From assembly GCF_022343685.1 (NCBI RefSeq), contig NZ_CP092123.1, positions 2,976,001 to 3,040,000 of the forward strand: 64,000 nucleotides of DNA, read 5' to 3'. The translations under genes and the position numbers were made by a program. The stretch comes from Marinobacterium sediminicola (GTDB lineage: Bacteria > Pseudomonadota > Gammaproteobacteria > Pseudomonadales > Balneatricaceae). Positions within the stretch are counted from its first letter, which is position 1; the number at the start of each line of letters is the position of its first letter. The notes beneath the pieces were generated by a model. The model worked only from the letters and a program-made list of their open reading frames with translations, ran no database searches and had not been told where the DNA came from. Of this stretch, positions 49,536-59,469 are shown in pieces.

Positions 49536-50315
49536 TTACCCCTCCGCTGTCAGCAAACCGGCGACCACGTCCAGCCACTCCCCGGCGAACACCTGGTAGT
49601 GGCTGAAGAAGCCGGACAGACTCGCCCAGACAATGAAGATCCCCATCAGCATGGTGAAGGGAAAGCCGATGGCAAAGATATTCAACTGAGGCGCCGCCTT
49701 GGTCATGATGCCAAAGGCAAAGTTAACCACCAACAGCGCCGTTACTGCCGGCAGCGCCATCAGCAACGCCGCCATGAAAAGCCAGCCACCGGACAGGGCC
49801 ATCTGCCAAAGAGTGGCCTGGCTGAGACTTCCCGCCCCGACCGGCAGCACATAAAAGCTCTGCGCCAGAATCTCGATCAGCACCAGGTGGCCATCCATGC
49901 CCAGGAACAACATCATCACCAGCATCAGATAAATCTGAGCCACAATCACAACATTGACTCCGTTAGCAGGATCGGTCATGGAAGCAAAGCCAAGACCCAT
50001 CTGCATCGCCATCATTTGACCGCCCGCAACAAAGCTTTGCAGCAAAATATTGGCCGAGAACCCCAGCAAACTGCCGATCAATACCTGTTGGGCAATCAGA
50101 ATCCAGCTTTGCAAGGACAGGCTGTCAAAATCCGGCATCGGCGGCAATACAGGTACCAGCAGCACGGTCACAGCCAGCGCCAATCCCAGGCGCAGTCGTG
50201 TCGGCAACATCTGTGTGCCGATGATCGGCATCGCCATGAAGAATGACATGACCCTGAACAGGGGCCAGAGGAAGGCATTAACCCAATACTCGACCTGCAG
50301 CAGGCTGACTTCCAT
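49536..50315 (-). CDS. fliR: Flagellar biosynthesis protein FliR
   Basis: Polytopic export-gate subunit of 259 residues with about six hydrophobic helices. FFMAMPIIGTQMLPTRLRL near the N-terminus and AGGQMMAMQMGLGFASMTDP in the middle are typical of FliR/FlhB-gate proteins. Seven bases separate it from fliQ. Confidence 0.96.
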   Translation of the reverse strand: MEVSLLQVEYWVNAFLWPLFRVMSFFMAMPIIGTQMLPTRLRLGLALAVTVLLVPVLPPMPDFDSLSLQSWILIAQQVLIGSLLGFSANILLQSFVAGGQMMAMQMGLGFASMTDPANGVNVVIVAQIYLMLVMMLFLGMDGHLVLIEILAQSFYVLPVGAGSLSQATLWQMALSGGWLFMAALLMALPAVTALLVVNFAFGIMTKAAPQLNIFAIGFPFTMLMGIFIVWASLSGFFSHYQVFAGEWLDVVAGLLTAEG

Positions 50316-50322
50316 GACCGGC

Positions 50323-50592
50323 CTATGAAATCAGGCGTGGTATGTTGAGGAACAGGTAGTTGAACAGGTCCGAGATCCGGGTAACAATCCAGGGACCGGC
50401 CCACATCACCGCCAACAGCGTCACGATCAGTCTTGGCAGAAAGCTCAACGTCTGCTCGTTGATCTGAGTGGCGGCCTGAAAAACCGAAATGACCAGCCCC
50501 ACCGCCAGCGAAGGGCCAACGATCACGGCCACTATCACCACGATCAGCCAGAGCGCCTGGCCAAAGAGATCGAGTATCATGCCGGGATCCAT
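50323..50592 (-). CDS. fliQ: Flagellar biosynthesis protein FliQ
   Basis: Small export-gate subunit: 89 residues, two hydrophobic helices. GLVISVFQAATQINEQTLSF is the family signature. Nine bases after fliP. Confidence 0.97.
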   Translation of the reverse strand: MDPGMILDLFGQALWLIVVIVAVIVGPSLAVGLVISVFQAATQINEQTLSFLPRLIVTLLAVMWAGPWIVTRISDLFNYLFLNIPRLIS

Positions 50593-50601
50593 CTTGCCCT
50601 C

Positions 50602-51342
50602 CTAAACGCCGAAACTGGCCGCCAGTGTACCTACCACCATGGCCCATCCGTCCACCAGCACGAACAGCATGATCTTGAAGGGCAATGAAATGATGATTGG
50701 AGACAGCATCATCATACCCATCGCCATCAACACACTCGCGACCACCAGGTCAATAACCAGGAAGGGTATGAACAGCATGAAGCCGATCTGAAAGGCGGTC
50801 TTCAGCTCACTGATAATGAACGAAGGAATCAGAATGGTAAAGGGTATCTCCTCGGCACGCTCCACTGGGGGGGTTTCCGAAATACGCATAAACAGATTCA
50901 GATCACTTTCACGCGTCTGACGCAGCATGAACTCGTGAAACGGCCTTCCCGCCGCTTCAAAAGCCTCCATGGGCGCAAGCTCCTCAGCCATGTAGGGCTG
51001 GACGGCTCGTGTGTTCACCTCTTCCAGCACCGGAGACATGATGAACAGGGTCAGAAACAGCGACAGGCCTATGATGATCTGGTTGGATGGTGTTTGCTGC
51101 AGACCCAGCGCCTGACGCAGAATCGCAAACACAATGATGATGCGGGCAAAGGAGGTCATCATCATCAACATTGCCGGCAGGAACGTCAGCAATGTCATCA
51201 GCGCCAGAATCTGGATAGTGACGCTGTAGTTGGTAGTGCCGTCTTCGCCGGTCACCAGGGTGACCGCCGGGATACCGGTGTCCGCCGCCAGCACTGAGCC
51301 AAACGGCAGTAACATGAGCAATAAGCCGACCAGCCCTCTCAT
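50602..51342 (-). CDS. fliP: Flagellar biosynthesis protein FliP
   Basis: Pore-forming core of the export gate. The 246-residue protein has a cleavable signal peptide (1-19, ending VLAAD), four membrane helices, and [21 protein letters not shown] plus [20 protein letters not shown], both family hallmarks. Overlaps fliO by four bases. Confidence 0.97.
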   Translation of the reverse strand: MRGLVGLLLMLLPFGSVLAADTGIPAVTLVTGEDGTTNYSVTIQILALMTLLTFLPAMLMMMTSFARIIIVFAILRQALGLQQTPSNQIIIGLSLFLTLFIMSPVLEEVNTRAVQPYMAEELAPMEAFEAAGRPFHEFMLRQTRESDLNLFMRISETPPVERAEEIPFTILIPSFIISELKTAFQIGFMLFIPFLVIDLVVASVLMAMGMMMLSPIIISLPFKIMLFVLVDGWAMVVGTLAASFGV

Positions 51343-51758
51343 TCGGGGCCTCCACGCCCCAACACCTGATGCAGACGATCAGCAAAGGCAGCTCCGCGTA
51401 CCGCTTCGGAATCGACAACAGGCGTTTCAAAGTGCATCAGCAGGCTGACTCGCCCCGGGGACACGCCCAATAGAATCTGCTCTTGTCCGACCTGCACCAG
51501 CACTGCCCGTTCACGCTGCCCCAGCGGCAGTGCTGCCAGCACTTTCATCCCCTGCCCCGAGGCCGTTGCACCGTTGACGCGTCTGACCAGCCAACCGAGC
51601 AACAGGATCAGACCCACCACCAACAACAGCCCCAGCGCCAATTGCAGCAGACTTCCCCAGGATAGAGGATCGGGCAGCTCTGCCCGTGGCGTCGCGGCCT
51701 CTTCTGCCGCACTCGCCGTCACCGGCAAGAGCGCCAGCATCACAAGCAGTGATCTCAT
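51339..51758 (-). CDS. fliO: Flagellar biosynthesis protein FliO
   Basis: Assembly factor for the FliP ring. The 139 residues include a signal peptide, one transmembrane helix ([20 protein letters not shown], about 35-55) and a small cytoplasmic domain with [14 protein letters not shown]. Poorly conserved family; context (fliN before, fliP after, four-base overlaps both sides) confirms it. Confidence 0.92.
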   Translation of the reverse strand: MRSLLVMLALLPVTASAAEEAATPRAELPDPLSWGSLLQLALGLLLVVGLILLLGWLVRRVNGATASGQGMKVLAALPLGQRERAVLVQVGQEQILLGVSPGRVSLLMHFETPVVDSEAVRGAAFADRLHQVLGRGGPE

Positions 51759-52204
51759 TTCAACCGCCGGATACGTTCCTGTGGGCTGATCACATCAGTC
51801 AGGCGGATACCATAGCGGTCGTTCACCACCACGACTTCACCATGCGCGATCAGGGTTCCATTAACTTTCACATCCAGTGGCTCGCCGGCCACGCGATCCA
51901 GCTCGATGACAGAGCCCTGACTCAACTGCAGCAGGTTGCGGATGGCGATTTCAGTACCACCGACCTCCATGGTCAAGGTGACCGGAATATCCAGAATGAC
52001 ATCGAGTTTGGGGTCGGCCACCGGAACCGACTCATCCTTCAGCTCGTCCAGCTCGACCCCCTGAGCCGGTGGCGCGGACTGCGCCTGAACATCATCCAGC
52101 AAGGCATCGGCATCAATACCCGCCTCGCCAGTCTGCTCCTCCAGTGCCGCAGCCCATTCATCGGCCAGAGCCTGTTGATCCTGGTTGTTGTTCTCGTCGC
52201 TCAC
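51755..52204 (-). CDS. fliN: Flagellar motor switch protein FliN
   Basis: C-ring component. The 149-residue protein has an acidic Ala/Gln-rich N-terminal tail (1-65) and the SpoA domain (about 70-145) with VTLTMEVGGTEIAIRNLL and PLDVKVNGTLIAHGEVVV. 22 bases after fliM. Confidence 0.96.
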   Translation of the reverse strand: MSDENNNQDQQALADEWAAALEEQTGEAGIDADALLDDVQAQSAPPAQGVELDELKDESVPVADPKLDVILDIPVTLTMEVGGTEIAIRNLLQLSQGSVIELDRVAGEPLDVKVNGTLIAHGEVVVVNDRYGIRLTDVISPQERIRRLK

Positions 52205-52226
52205 GTTGTTCTCTCCGCAGGCCGGC

Positions 52227-53213
52227 TCATTCGGAGTCCGGCCGCTTGATGGTATCCTTGATTTTCACCGCCAGGTTGCCACGCGAAGTACCCAGCTGAC
52301 AGTTAAACAGCGGAATACCGTTGGCATTGAGCTGCAAGCTGTCAGACAGCTCTATCGGGATGATATCCCCGGCCTCAAGCTCCATGACATCTCTCAGTGT
52401 CAGTTCACGCTCAGCCACCCGAAGATCCAGCTCAAGCGTCGCCATCATGATGTCACGACGCAAGGCACGCAACCAACGCTCATCTTTCTGCTCTTCGGTA
52501 TTCTGTACGCCTGACAGCAGCTGATCGCGCACCGGCTCCAGCATCGCGTAAGGCATGGTGACATGCAGCTCACCGGTCCCGCCCTCAAGGTCAATCTGGA
52601 AAGTACTCACCACAACCACTTCAGTCGGATTGACTGCGTTAGCCATGGCCGGGTTGACCTCGTGCCCCACATGCTCAAACCTCAATGGCATCACCGGTCG
52701 CCACGCATCCTGCAGGTCTTCGAACAGCTGCTCCAGCGTCTTATGAACAATACGGGTCTCGGTCGGGGTAAATTCTCGCCCTTCGATCTTGGCATGGCGA
52801 CCATCACCACCGAAGAACTGATCAACCAGCCTGAATACCAGGCGTGCATCCATGATAAAAAGGGCAGTGCCACGAAGCGGGTGTGCCTTTACCAGACTCA
52901 TGCTGGTCGGGACGTACAGCGTATGGATATAGTCTCCATACTTCATTACCTGAATGCCACCCACTGTGACATCGGCGGTTCGGCGCAACAGGTTGAACAG
53001 GCTGATACGGGTATGCCGGGCAAAGCGCTCGTTGATCATCTCCAGCGTGGGCATGCGCCCACGCACGATTCGATCGTGACTCGCCAGATCATAAGGCTGT
53101 ATGCCATCCTCAGAGTCGACCCTCCCTCCTTCATCGGCGTCGACGTCACCGTCATCCACGCCGTGGAGCAGCGCATCGATCTCGTCCTGGGAGAGCAGAT
53201 CCTTGACCGACAT
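52227..53213 (-). CDS. fliM: Flagellar motor switch protein FliM
   Basis: C-ring protein that binds CheY-P. In 328 residues: the N-terminal CheY-binding peptide (LLSQDEIDALLHGV, about 6-19), a middle domain with RGRMPTLEMINERFARHTR, and a C-terminal SpoA domain. Ten bases after fliL. Confidence 0.97.
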   Translation of the reverse strand: MSVKDLLSQDEIDALLHGVDDGDVDADEGGRVDSEDGIQPYDLASHDRIVRGRMPTLEMINERFARHTRISLFNLLRRTADVTVGGIQVMKYGDYIHTLYVPTSMSLVKAHPLRGTALFIMDARLVFRLVDQFFGGDGRHAKIEGREFTPTETRIVHKTLEQLFEDLQDAWRPVMPLRFEHVGHEVNPAMANAVNPTEVVVVSTFQIDLEGGTGELHVTMPYAMLEPVRDQLLSGVQNTEEQKDERWLRALRRDIMMATLELDLRVAERELTLRDVMELEAGDIIPIELSDSLQLNANGIPLFNCQLGTSRGNLAVKIKDTIKRPDSE

Positions 53214-53223
53214 CTAGTTCATC

Positions 53224-53751
53224 CTACTGCATAACAAAATTGGTAAAGAGAATGGTTTCTACGCCGGGCTCACCGATCTTTTCCTGCATGATCGACTGAA
53301 CCAGCGCGGTAGCTTCATTACGCAGGGCCTTTTTACCCTCAATACTTTGCAAGTCTTCAAAAGACTGGGCACTGAACAATGCATTCAGACGGGCCACTAT
53401 CAAAGGCATATGCAGCTTCAGGGCCTCATCCACAACCGGGTTGCGACTTTTCGCCTCAACAAATGCCTGCAAGTAATGACGCTTGTCATCCGCTGACTGC
53501 AGAGTGACAACGAAGGACGGCTTACCTTCCAGCGTGCGTACCTTGGTGTAGATCGCCTCATGGCGTACGGGTTCGGCTACGGCCTGAGATGTTTGTTCAG
53601 CAGCCTCATCACCGGACAGCAGAAAATAGGCCGCCCCAGCACCACCACCGAGCAGCAGAACGGCGGCCAGTGCCAGGATAATAATCAGTTTTTTCTTGGA
53701 GCCCTTGCCGCCCTCGACCGACTCGGTCTCAACAGCTGCATTAGTCGCCAT
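53224..53751 (-). CDS. fliL: Flagellar basal body-associated protein FliL
   Basis: Single-pass inner-membrane protein that supports stator function. The 175 residues have a short cytoplasmic tail, a transmembrane helix (about 22-46) and a periplasmic domain ending ILFTNFVMQ, the conserved C-terminus. Separated from fliK by 73 bases with a weak TATATT and no clear -35. Confidence 0.95.
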   Translation of the reverse strand: MATNAAVETESVEGGKGSKKKLIIILALAAVLLLGGGAGAAYFLLSGDEAAEQTSQAVAEPVRHEAIYTKVRTLEGKPSFVVTLQSADDKRHYLQAFVEAKSRNPVVDEALKLHMPLIVARLNALFSAQSFEDLQSIEGKKALRNEATALVQSIMQEKIGEPGVETILFTNFVMQ

Positions 53752-53824
53752 TCATGCCTCCACCGGTTGTAGCGTCCTTCCGATCAGGCACCTAATATAA
53801 CACACTGTTTTTCGGGCTGTAGCA

Positions 53825-55796
53825 TCAGGCGTAATAGTCCACCAACCCTACTGCCACAGAGGGCACTGGGAGAGGTTCGGCGTCGCTCCCTTCACCGCCG
53901 CCATAGCCGCCCTGGCGACCGAAGGAGTCGGCCTGATCACGCTGCCCGGATCCCTGCTGGCGCGCCTCATCCGAGACCGATGAGTCCTGCAGATTCAAGC
54001 CCTGATCGGCAAACATCTCGCGCAGACGCGGCATCTGCTGCTCCAGCGCCTCTCTCACCACCGGGTTGGCACTGGTAAAGCTGATGCTGACCTGATCCTG
54101 CCCCTGCAGGTGTACCCTGATCTGCATGGCGCCCAGTTCCGGGGGGTCGAGCTGTATATAGGCAGTGCGAGGACCGTGTTGAGCCATCATGATCGCCCTG
54201 TCACCCACTTGGCGCCCCCAACGAGGCTCGGCCAACTGCTGTTGCAACTGTTGTGCAAAGGTCTGTCCGGACGGAGAAGCGACTGCTTGCGCATGGTTCT
54301 GCCCTCGCCCCTGAACTGCAGCGCTGAAGGCTGCATTCTGGTTGTCCTGGCGAGATGACTGGCCGAGATCAGACGACTCTCCGCTATCGGCTTGCACCTG
54401 CAGTTGAGCACTCTGGGCAACAGAGTCCACACGCGGGGGGGGGCATATCCAGCGTTGAGCGCGCCCCGTCGGGGCGAGCCCCCAGTGAACTGGCCGGCAC
54501 GTCTTTGCCTGCCAGATCAACCACTTCAGGGGAAACTCCAGCCGAACGCGACGCACTGGTAACACCAGACGTATCGGTCATGGCCGTAACGGTACCCGCA
54601 GGCTGTACTAAAGCCTCTTTATCAACGTCAACTGAGTCGGCAACACCTGCAGCCAGAGCCGCTGACGGGGCGGGCGTAGTCCTGTCGGTTTCAGTGCCGT
54701 CCGCCACCATCACACCCGCGGATTGGACCACCTGCGAAGCCTTCTCTGCAGCAGGCCCATCTACAGCTGGCTGGCCGATGGCAGCCACATCAAGAGGACC
54801 CGTTGTGATTGTCTGCTGCCCAATATCCTGTGCGGCGCCATTAACAGTCATGGCTGCCGGCATCGCCGAGGACGGGGTGACTCGGCCTGCATCCTTCGCA
54901 TTTGCCGGTCGCTCAGCCATGGAGGGCTCCCCAGGTTGCACCTTCGTAGCCTCGAGGATAGTTGCAGCCTCAGGCTTAGCTGGCGCATCGGTTACGACAG
55001 CAGGTTTGGCGGGAGTGGTTGCAGCAGCGAGAGTGTCCGCCTGCCCCCTGGCCGTAGCCGTGACCCCAGTGGGCGCGGTTGCGGCAAGAGCATCAGCTGA
55101 GGTTGCGGATACTGTCTGCGTGGACGCAGAAGCTGCCACGGCCGCGTCTGCCGGCAAAGCCGGACTGGGCATAGCCCTTTCAGCGGCTTGAGCGGACATT
55201 CGGGCGTGATCACTGAGCTCAGTCGAGGGTTCGGCATGATCTGCTGAAATGACAGCATCAGGGGTGGCTCGCCCGGCATGTCCCTGCTCCGCTACCAACT
55301 GAGCACGGGCAGAAGCCTCTGTCAGTGAGGCCTGACGCGGCTGCTCGGCAGCCGCTGCCAGCGCCTCAGGCGCAGTCTTATCCATGCTTTCAGCATGTAC
55401 CGATGAGGGAGCAGACGCAGCTTTGATTTCACTCTGTGCCGGCAAAGCTAAGGCAAGTCGCTCATCTACCAGGGCACTTTCATCTCCGGCGGAGGTTTTT
55501 AGCAGTCCTTCAGCAGCACCTTCTTCACTCGACGTTGCAGCGGTAAGCGTCGCCTCAGTATCAGTACTGTCATCCGGCAACAGTTCGCCACCCGGTGGCA
55601 AGGACTTTCCGTTTTCGACCTGAAGCGCTCGTCCCCCTTGAGCCTGCAAGGAACCTTGGAACAGCAAGTGAAAGCCGGGAGTTGAAGAAGCGCCCTCGGG
55701 CATAGCTGCCGCGGGCGATGCGCTCAGAGGCGCGCTCGGCAAGGCAACAAGATTCAGCGGCAGCGCTGCGTTTGAACCCGTTTTGATGATGGCCAT
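53825..55796 (-). pseudogene. fliK: Flagellar hook-length control protein FliK, interrupted by a frameshift in a C9 tract
   Basis: FliK measures hook length and, through its C-terminal domain, triggers the FlhB switch. The 5' frame (55796 to 54384) encodes the N-terminal export region and an Ala/Glu/Thr-rich linker, then runs through nine C (coding strand) into a frame that ends 26 codons later. The C-terminal domain (PRTAYIQLDPPELGAMQIRV) continues in the next frame to 53825. Removing one C restores a 656-residue protein. Causes could be sequencing error, a real mutation, or slippage at the homopolymer. The ATG at 55796 (AGGAAAGAG upstream) is preferred to one five codons earlier. Located between fliJ and fliL as expected. 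Confidence 0.85.
54435..54443 (-). repeat. Homopolymer of nine G (+) / nine C (coding strand) at the fliK frame break
   Basis: The run falls exactly where the two fliK frames meet. Eight or eleven C would keep the full frame; nine breaks it. Such runs are prone to slippage in replication, transcription and sequencing. Confidence 0.97.
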
Positions 55797-55848
55797 GGCT
55801 CTTTCCTGCAAAGGGTGACAGCAAGAATAAGCAATTTAGATGCCAGCC

Positions 55849-56295
55849 TTAAATATAGCGCGGGCGTACATGTTGAGAGCGTTCATCAATTTCCTGCTGC
55901 AGCTTGCGCTCGCGCTCGTGGGATTCAGCATCGCGCGCCTTCTCGATCAACCGCTCTATGCCTTTCTCACGCGCATAGGTTTGCTGCCAGTAAGCCTGAA
56001 CCTGCTGCAACTGCTCCCGCGCCTGCACCAGCGCCTGCTCCTGCTGCTGAACGGTACTGCTGATCTTTTGCATGAATGCCTGACGCGTTTGCAGCGCACC
56101 TATGCTGGTCCCCTGACGCCCCGTTGCCGTGAACTGTTGCTGATACTCTAAGAGATAGTTCTCCAGCTGGCCGATGCCTTGCTCACCCTGACTGACCCGC
56201 TGCTGAGCATCAGCCAGAAAGCGCTCAGCCTCACGGCGTTTACGCTCGGCGACCGCAAGAACCACTTCCAAACGCTTAGAACGCAATTTGCTCAT
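55849..56295 (-). CDS. fliJ: Flagellar export chaperone FliJ
   Basis: Coiled-coil stalk of the export ATPase. The 148 residues are almost wholly helical, rich in Gln, Glu and Arg, starting MSKLRSKRLEVVLAVAERKR and containing QQFTATGRQGTSIGALQTR. Between fliI and fliK. Confidence 0.94.
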   Translation of the reverse strand: MSKLRSKRLEVVLAVAERKRREAERFLADAQQRVSQGEQGIGQLENYLLEYQQQFTATGRQGTSIGALQTRQAFMQKISSTVQQQEQALVQAREQLQQVQAYWQQTYAREKGIERLIEKARDAESHERERKLQQEIDERSQHVRPRYI

Positions 56296-56313
56296 AACAC
56301 CTCAACCCCTGCA

Positions 56314-57693
56314 TCACGGTGTTCGTCTCAGCATCTGCGCCTGGGGCGCATTATTCTGCTGCTGAGGCGGTGGTGACATCACCATCGCCAGTTCCTGCAC
56401 ACAACGCTGCATCGGCATGGGTTCATTCATGCCCTGAAGCAGGTAGGCACGAATGGCCGGCAACATATCGATGGCACGATCAGTCTCTGGGTCACTGCCA
56501 CGCGCATAAGCCCCCACGGCAATAAGATCCGCATTCTGTTGATAGCGAGAATAGAGGCGCTTGAACTGCAGCGCCAGATTCAGCCGCTGGGGGTCGACGA
56601 TCTGCGGCATGGCTCGACTGATGGATGCCTCAATGTCAATTGCTGGATAGTGTCCCTGTTCGGCAAGACTGCGCGACAGCACGAAATGACCATCCAGAAT
56701 GGCCCGTGCGGAGTCGGCTACCGGGTCCTGCTGGTCATCCCCTTCAGTCAACACAGTGTAAAAAGCCGTAATGGAGCCACCGCCGGTACTCCCGTTACCG
56801 GCCCGCTCAACCAGTTTCGGTAGTTTGGCAAACACTGAAGGTGGATAACCCTTGGTCGCGGGCGGCTCACCAACCGCCAGCGCAATTTCACGCTGAGCCT
56901 GTGCATAACGGGTCAAAGAATCCATCAGCAAGAGTACATTTTTGCCCTGAGCCCGAAAGTACTCGGCAATACGGGTCGTCAATTGTGCGGCTCGCAAACG
57001 CATCAAAGGAGAGTCATCGGCCGGTGCCGCCACCACGACCGAGCGCGCCATTCCTTCTGCGCCCAGGCTATGGTCAATAAACTCGCGCACTTCTCGACCA
57101 CGCTCGCCAATCAACCCTACCACGGTGATCTCGGCTTCGGTAAAGCGTGTCATCATACCCAACAATACCGACTTACCCACACCACTGCCTGCAAAAAGCC
57201 CCAGGCGCTGTCCGCGCCCTACGGTCAACAAACCGTTGATTGCACGAACACCGACATCCAGCGTCTGCTCAATGGGATGACGATGCAAGGGGTTAATCGT
57301 TTCGCCATGCAAGGTCACCATATCATCGGGCCGCAGTGGCCCCTTTCCATCAAGAGGGCGCCCAATGCCGTCAATCACCCGGCCCAACAGCCCAAAGCCC
57401 ACCGGCACCAGGCTGGCTCCCACCTTGGGGCGTACGGCAGCACCCGGGGCCAGACCATCAACACTGTCCAGCGGCATGAGGTAGATACGGTCACCCGAGA
57501 AGCCGACTACTTCGGCCTCAACACTGCCTTCTTCCTGCAAAGACACGAGGCAGTAATCACCGAGCGCCGCTTTGAGCCCGACCGCTTCCAGAGTTAACCC
57601 GATCAAACGAGTGACACGCCCTTCAACATCTGGACGAGGTGGCTCGTACTCACACTGGAGATAACGCTTGAGGCGTTGATCGAGATCCGGCAC
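56314..57693 (-). CDS. fliI: Flagellum-specific ATP synthase FliI
   Basis: Hexameric ATPase of the export apparatus, related to F1 beta. It has Walker A ([16 protein letters not shown]), Walker B ([19 protein letters not shown]) and a [12 protein letters not shown] segment. I chose GTG at 57693, giving 459 residues beginning [12 protein letters not shown], which fits family lengths and lies 22 bases after the fliH stop behind GGATA. The frame is open to a TTG at 57735 that would overlap fliH by 20 bases; that is the alternative. Confidence 0.95.
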   Translation of the reverse strand: MPDLDQRLKRYLQCEYEPPRPDVEGRVTRLIGLTLEAVGLKAALGDYCLVSLQEEGSVEAEVVGFSGDRIYLMPLDSVDGLAPGAAVRPKVGASLVPVGFGLLGRVIDGIGRPLDGKGPLRPDDMVTLHGETINPLHRHPIEQTLDVGVRAINGLLTVGRGQRLGLFAGSGVGKSVLLGMMTRFTEAEITVVGLIGERGREVREFIDHSLGAEGMARSVVVAAPADDSPLMRLRAAQLTTRIAEYFRAQGKNVLLLMDSLTRYAQAQREIALAVGEPPATKGYPPSVFAKLPKLVERAGNGSTGGGSITAFYTVLTEGDDQQDPVADSARAILDGHFVLSRSLAEQGHYPAIDIEASISRAMPQIVDPQRLNLALQFKRLYSRYQQNADLIAVGAYARGSDPETDRAIDMLPAIRAYLLQGMNEPMPMQRCVQELAMVMSPPPQQQNNAPQAQMLRRTP

Positions 57694-57715
57694 TGGGTAT
57701 ATCCATACAGAGGGT

Positions 57716-58465
57716 TCAGGTTGTGGCAGAGTCAACCGTTTTGATCAGACGCGCCAGCAACTGATCAGCGACCTGACGAAAACGCTGCTCTACCTGATAG
57801 TCGACACGACAGCTGCCACTGTCAACCCGGCAGCTGCCCGGCAGCAGGGATTCGTCAGCTACAAGCGAGAGATTGAGGTCATCGACCAAAGGAGACAGAG
57901 CTGCATGCTGCTGCGGATGCACACTGAGCACCACTTTGCCACTGCCCTCAGGCAGTTGAGACAGAGCTTCACGAGCACTCTGCAGCAACAGATCGATGTT
58001 GAGACTGAGTTCAGCTTTAACGGTTGCCTCAGAAAGCTCAACCACCAGCTGGATCAGAGTGCTCTCAAGCGCTTCCCGCTGTTGTTCCAATGGAGTTTGC
58101 AGCTGTTGCAGCAGCGCATCCAGTTGCTGGATACGCGAACTGATCTCGGACTGCCCCGCTTCCAGCCCCTGCTGCAGCCCTTGCTCGTAGCCCTGTTTAC
58201 GCCCCTCGTCCTGCCCCTGCCGAAGACCTTCGGCATAGCCTTCCTGACGGGCCGCCTCACACAGCTCTTCCCACTGAGAGAGCGTCAATTTTTCGGCAAA
58301 TATCTCTTCCTCGACAACAGAGATATCGACCTCGGCCAACGGTTGTTGAGGCTTGCGCGCCAACGCCTGCACGACCGGTGCTTCAGCTCCTACATCAGGC
58401 GGCAGCCAGCGCTCAACCGGACCGGCTTCAGCTGCACGTATGCGGATCGGAGCATCATTCTTCAT
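57716..58465 (-). CDS. fliH: Flagellar assembly protein FliH
   Basis: Negative regulator and anchor of FliI, linking it to the C-ring. The 249 residues include the Gly-x3-Gly repeats typical of FliH ([30 protein letters not shown], about 90-120), a coiled coil, and a C-terminal domain with [13 protein letters not shown]. It overlaps fliG by one base. Confidence 0.95.
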   Translation of the reverse strand: MKNDAPIRIRAAEAGPVERWLPPDVGAEAPVVQALARKPQQPLAEVDISVVEEEIFAEKLTLSQWEELCEAARQEGYAEGLRQGQDEGRKQGYEQGLQQGLEAGQSEISSRIQQLDALLQQLQTPLEQQREALESTLIQLVVELSEATVKAELSLNIDLLLQSAREALSQLPEGSGKVVLSVHPQQHAALSPLVDDLNLSLVADESLLPGSCRVDSGSCRVDYQVEQRFRQVADQLLARLIKTVDSATT

Positions 58466-59469
58466 CAGATCATCTCTTCACCGGAACCACCCAGCATGAT
58501 TTCACCTTCGTCAGCCAGGCGACGTGCAACGGTAAGAATCTCTTTCTGCGCCTCTTCCACTTCAGAAACGCGAACCGGCCCCTTGGCCTCGAGGTCATCA
58601 CGCAACAGCTCGGCTGCACGCTTGGACATGTTCTTGAAGATTTTTTCCTGCAATGCCGTATCGGCGCCCTTGAGCGCCAGCACCAGGCTATCGGTCGAGA
58701 TCTCACGCAAGATAACCTGGATACTGCGATCGTCGACATCTGCAAGGTTTTCGAACACGAACATCAGATCGGAGATTTCGTTTGCCAGACCTTCATCATT
58801 GTCACGGATACCCTCCATCAACTCAGCCTCGAGCGAAGATTCCATGAAGTTCATGATATTGGCAGCAGAACGCACACCACCCAGAGTACGCGACTGACTG
58901 GCCTTGCTGCCGGCAAACTGACTTTCGAACATATCGTTGAGTTCCTGCAGCGCTTGCGGCTGGATACGATCCAGCGCGGCAATACGCATGAGTATCTCAA
59001 GACGTACCTTTTCATCGAAAAAGGATAAAACTGCCGCGGCCTGGTCGGCATCAAGGTAAGCCACCACAACCGCCTGAATCTGTGGATGTTCATAGCGCAG
59101 CGCTTCTGCAACCTGACGCGGGTCCATCCAGCGCATGGTATCCAGCCCCGACGTATTGGTGCTGAACAGAATTCGGTCGATCAGTGTTTTGGCCTTTTCC
59201 TCGCCGAGCGCCTGATTCAGCATCGCACGGATATAACGGTCGTTGTTGATACCAATACCCGTCTGATCACTGACCACATTCATGAAATCAGCCACGACCG
59301 CTTCAACACGGGATTGAGGCACATTGTCCAGCTGGGTCATGGCCTCACCAATACGCTGCACTTCCTTAGGCCCCAAATGCTTGAGTATCTCGGCCGCATC
59401 AGACTCACCCAGACTGATCAGCAATATTGCCGCCTTCTGGATATCAGAGAGATCGCTCTCATCGGTCAT
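58465..59469 (-). CDS. fliG: Flagellar motor switch protein FliG
   Basis: Torque-generating C-ring protein. The 334 residues contain the N domain, the EHPQIQAVVVAYLDADQAAA hinge segment (about 125-150), and a C-terminal domain with charged residues that contact the stator (IFKNMSKRAAELLRDDLEAK). Its start overlaps the end of fliF by 11 bases. Confidence 0.97.
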   Translation of the reverse strand: MTDESDLSDIQKAAILLISLGESDAAEILKHLGPKEVQRIGEAMTQLDNVPQSRVEAVVADFMNVVSDQTGIGINNDRYIRAMLNQALGEEKAKTLIDRILFSTNTSGLDTMRWMDPRQVAEALRYEHPQIQAVVVAYLDADQAAAVLSFFDEKVRLEILMRIAALDRIQPQALQELNDMFESQFAGSKASQSRTLGGVRSAANIMNFMESSLEAELMEGIRDNDEGLANEISDLMFVFENLADVDDRSIQVILREISTDSLVLALKGADTALQEKIFKNMSKRAAELLRDDLEAKGPVRVSEVEEAQKEILTVARRLADEGEIMLGGSGEEMI

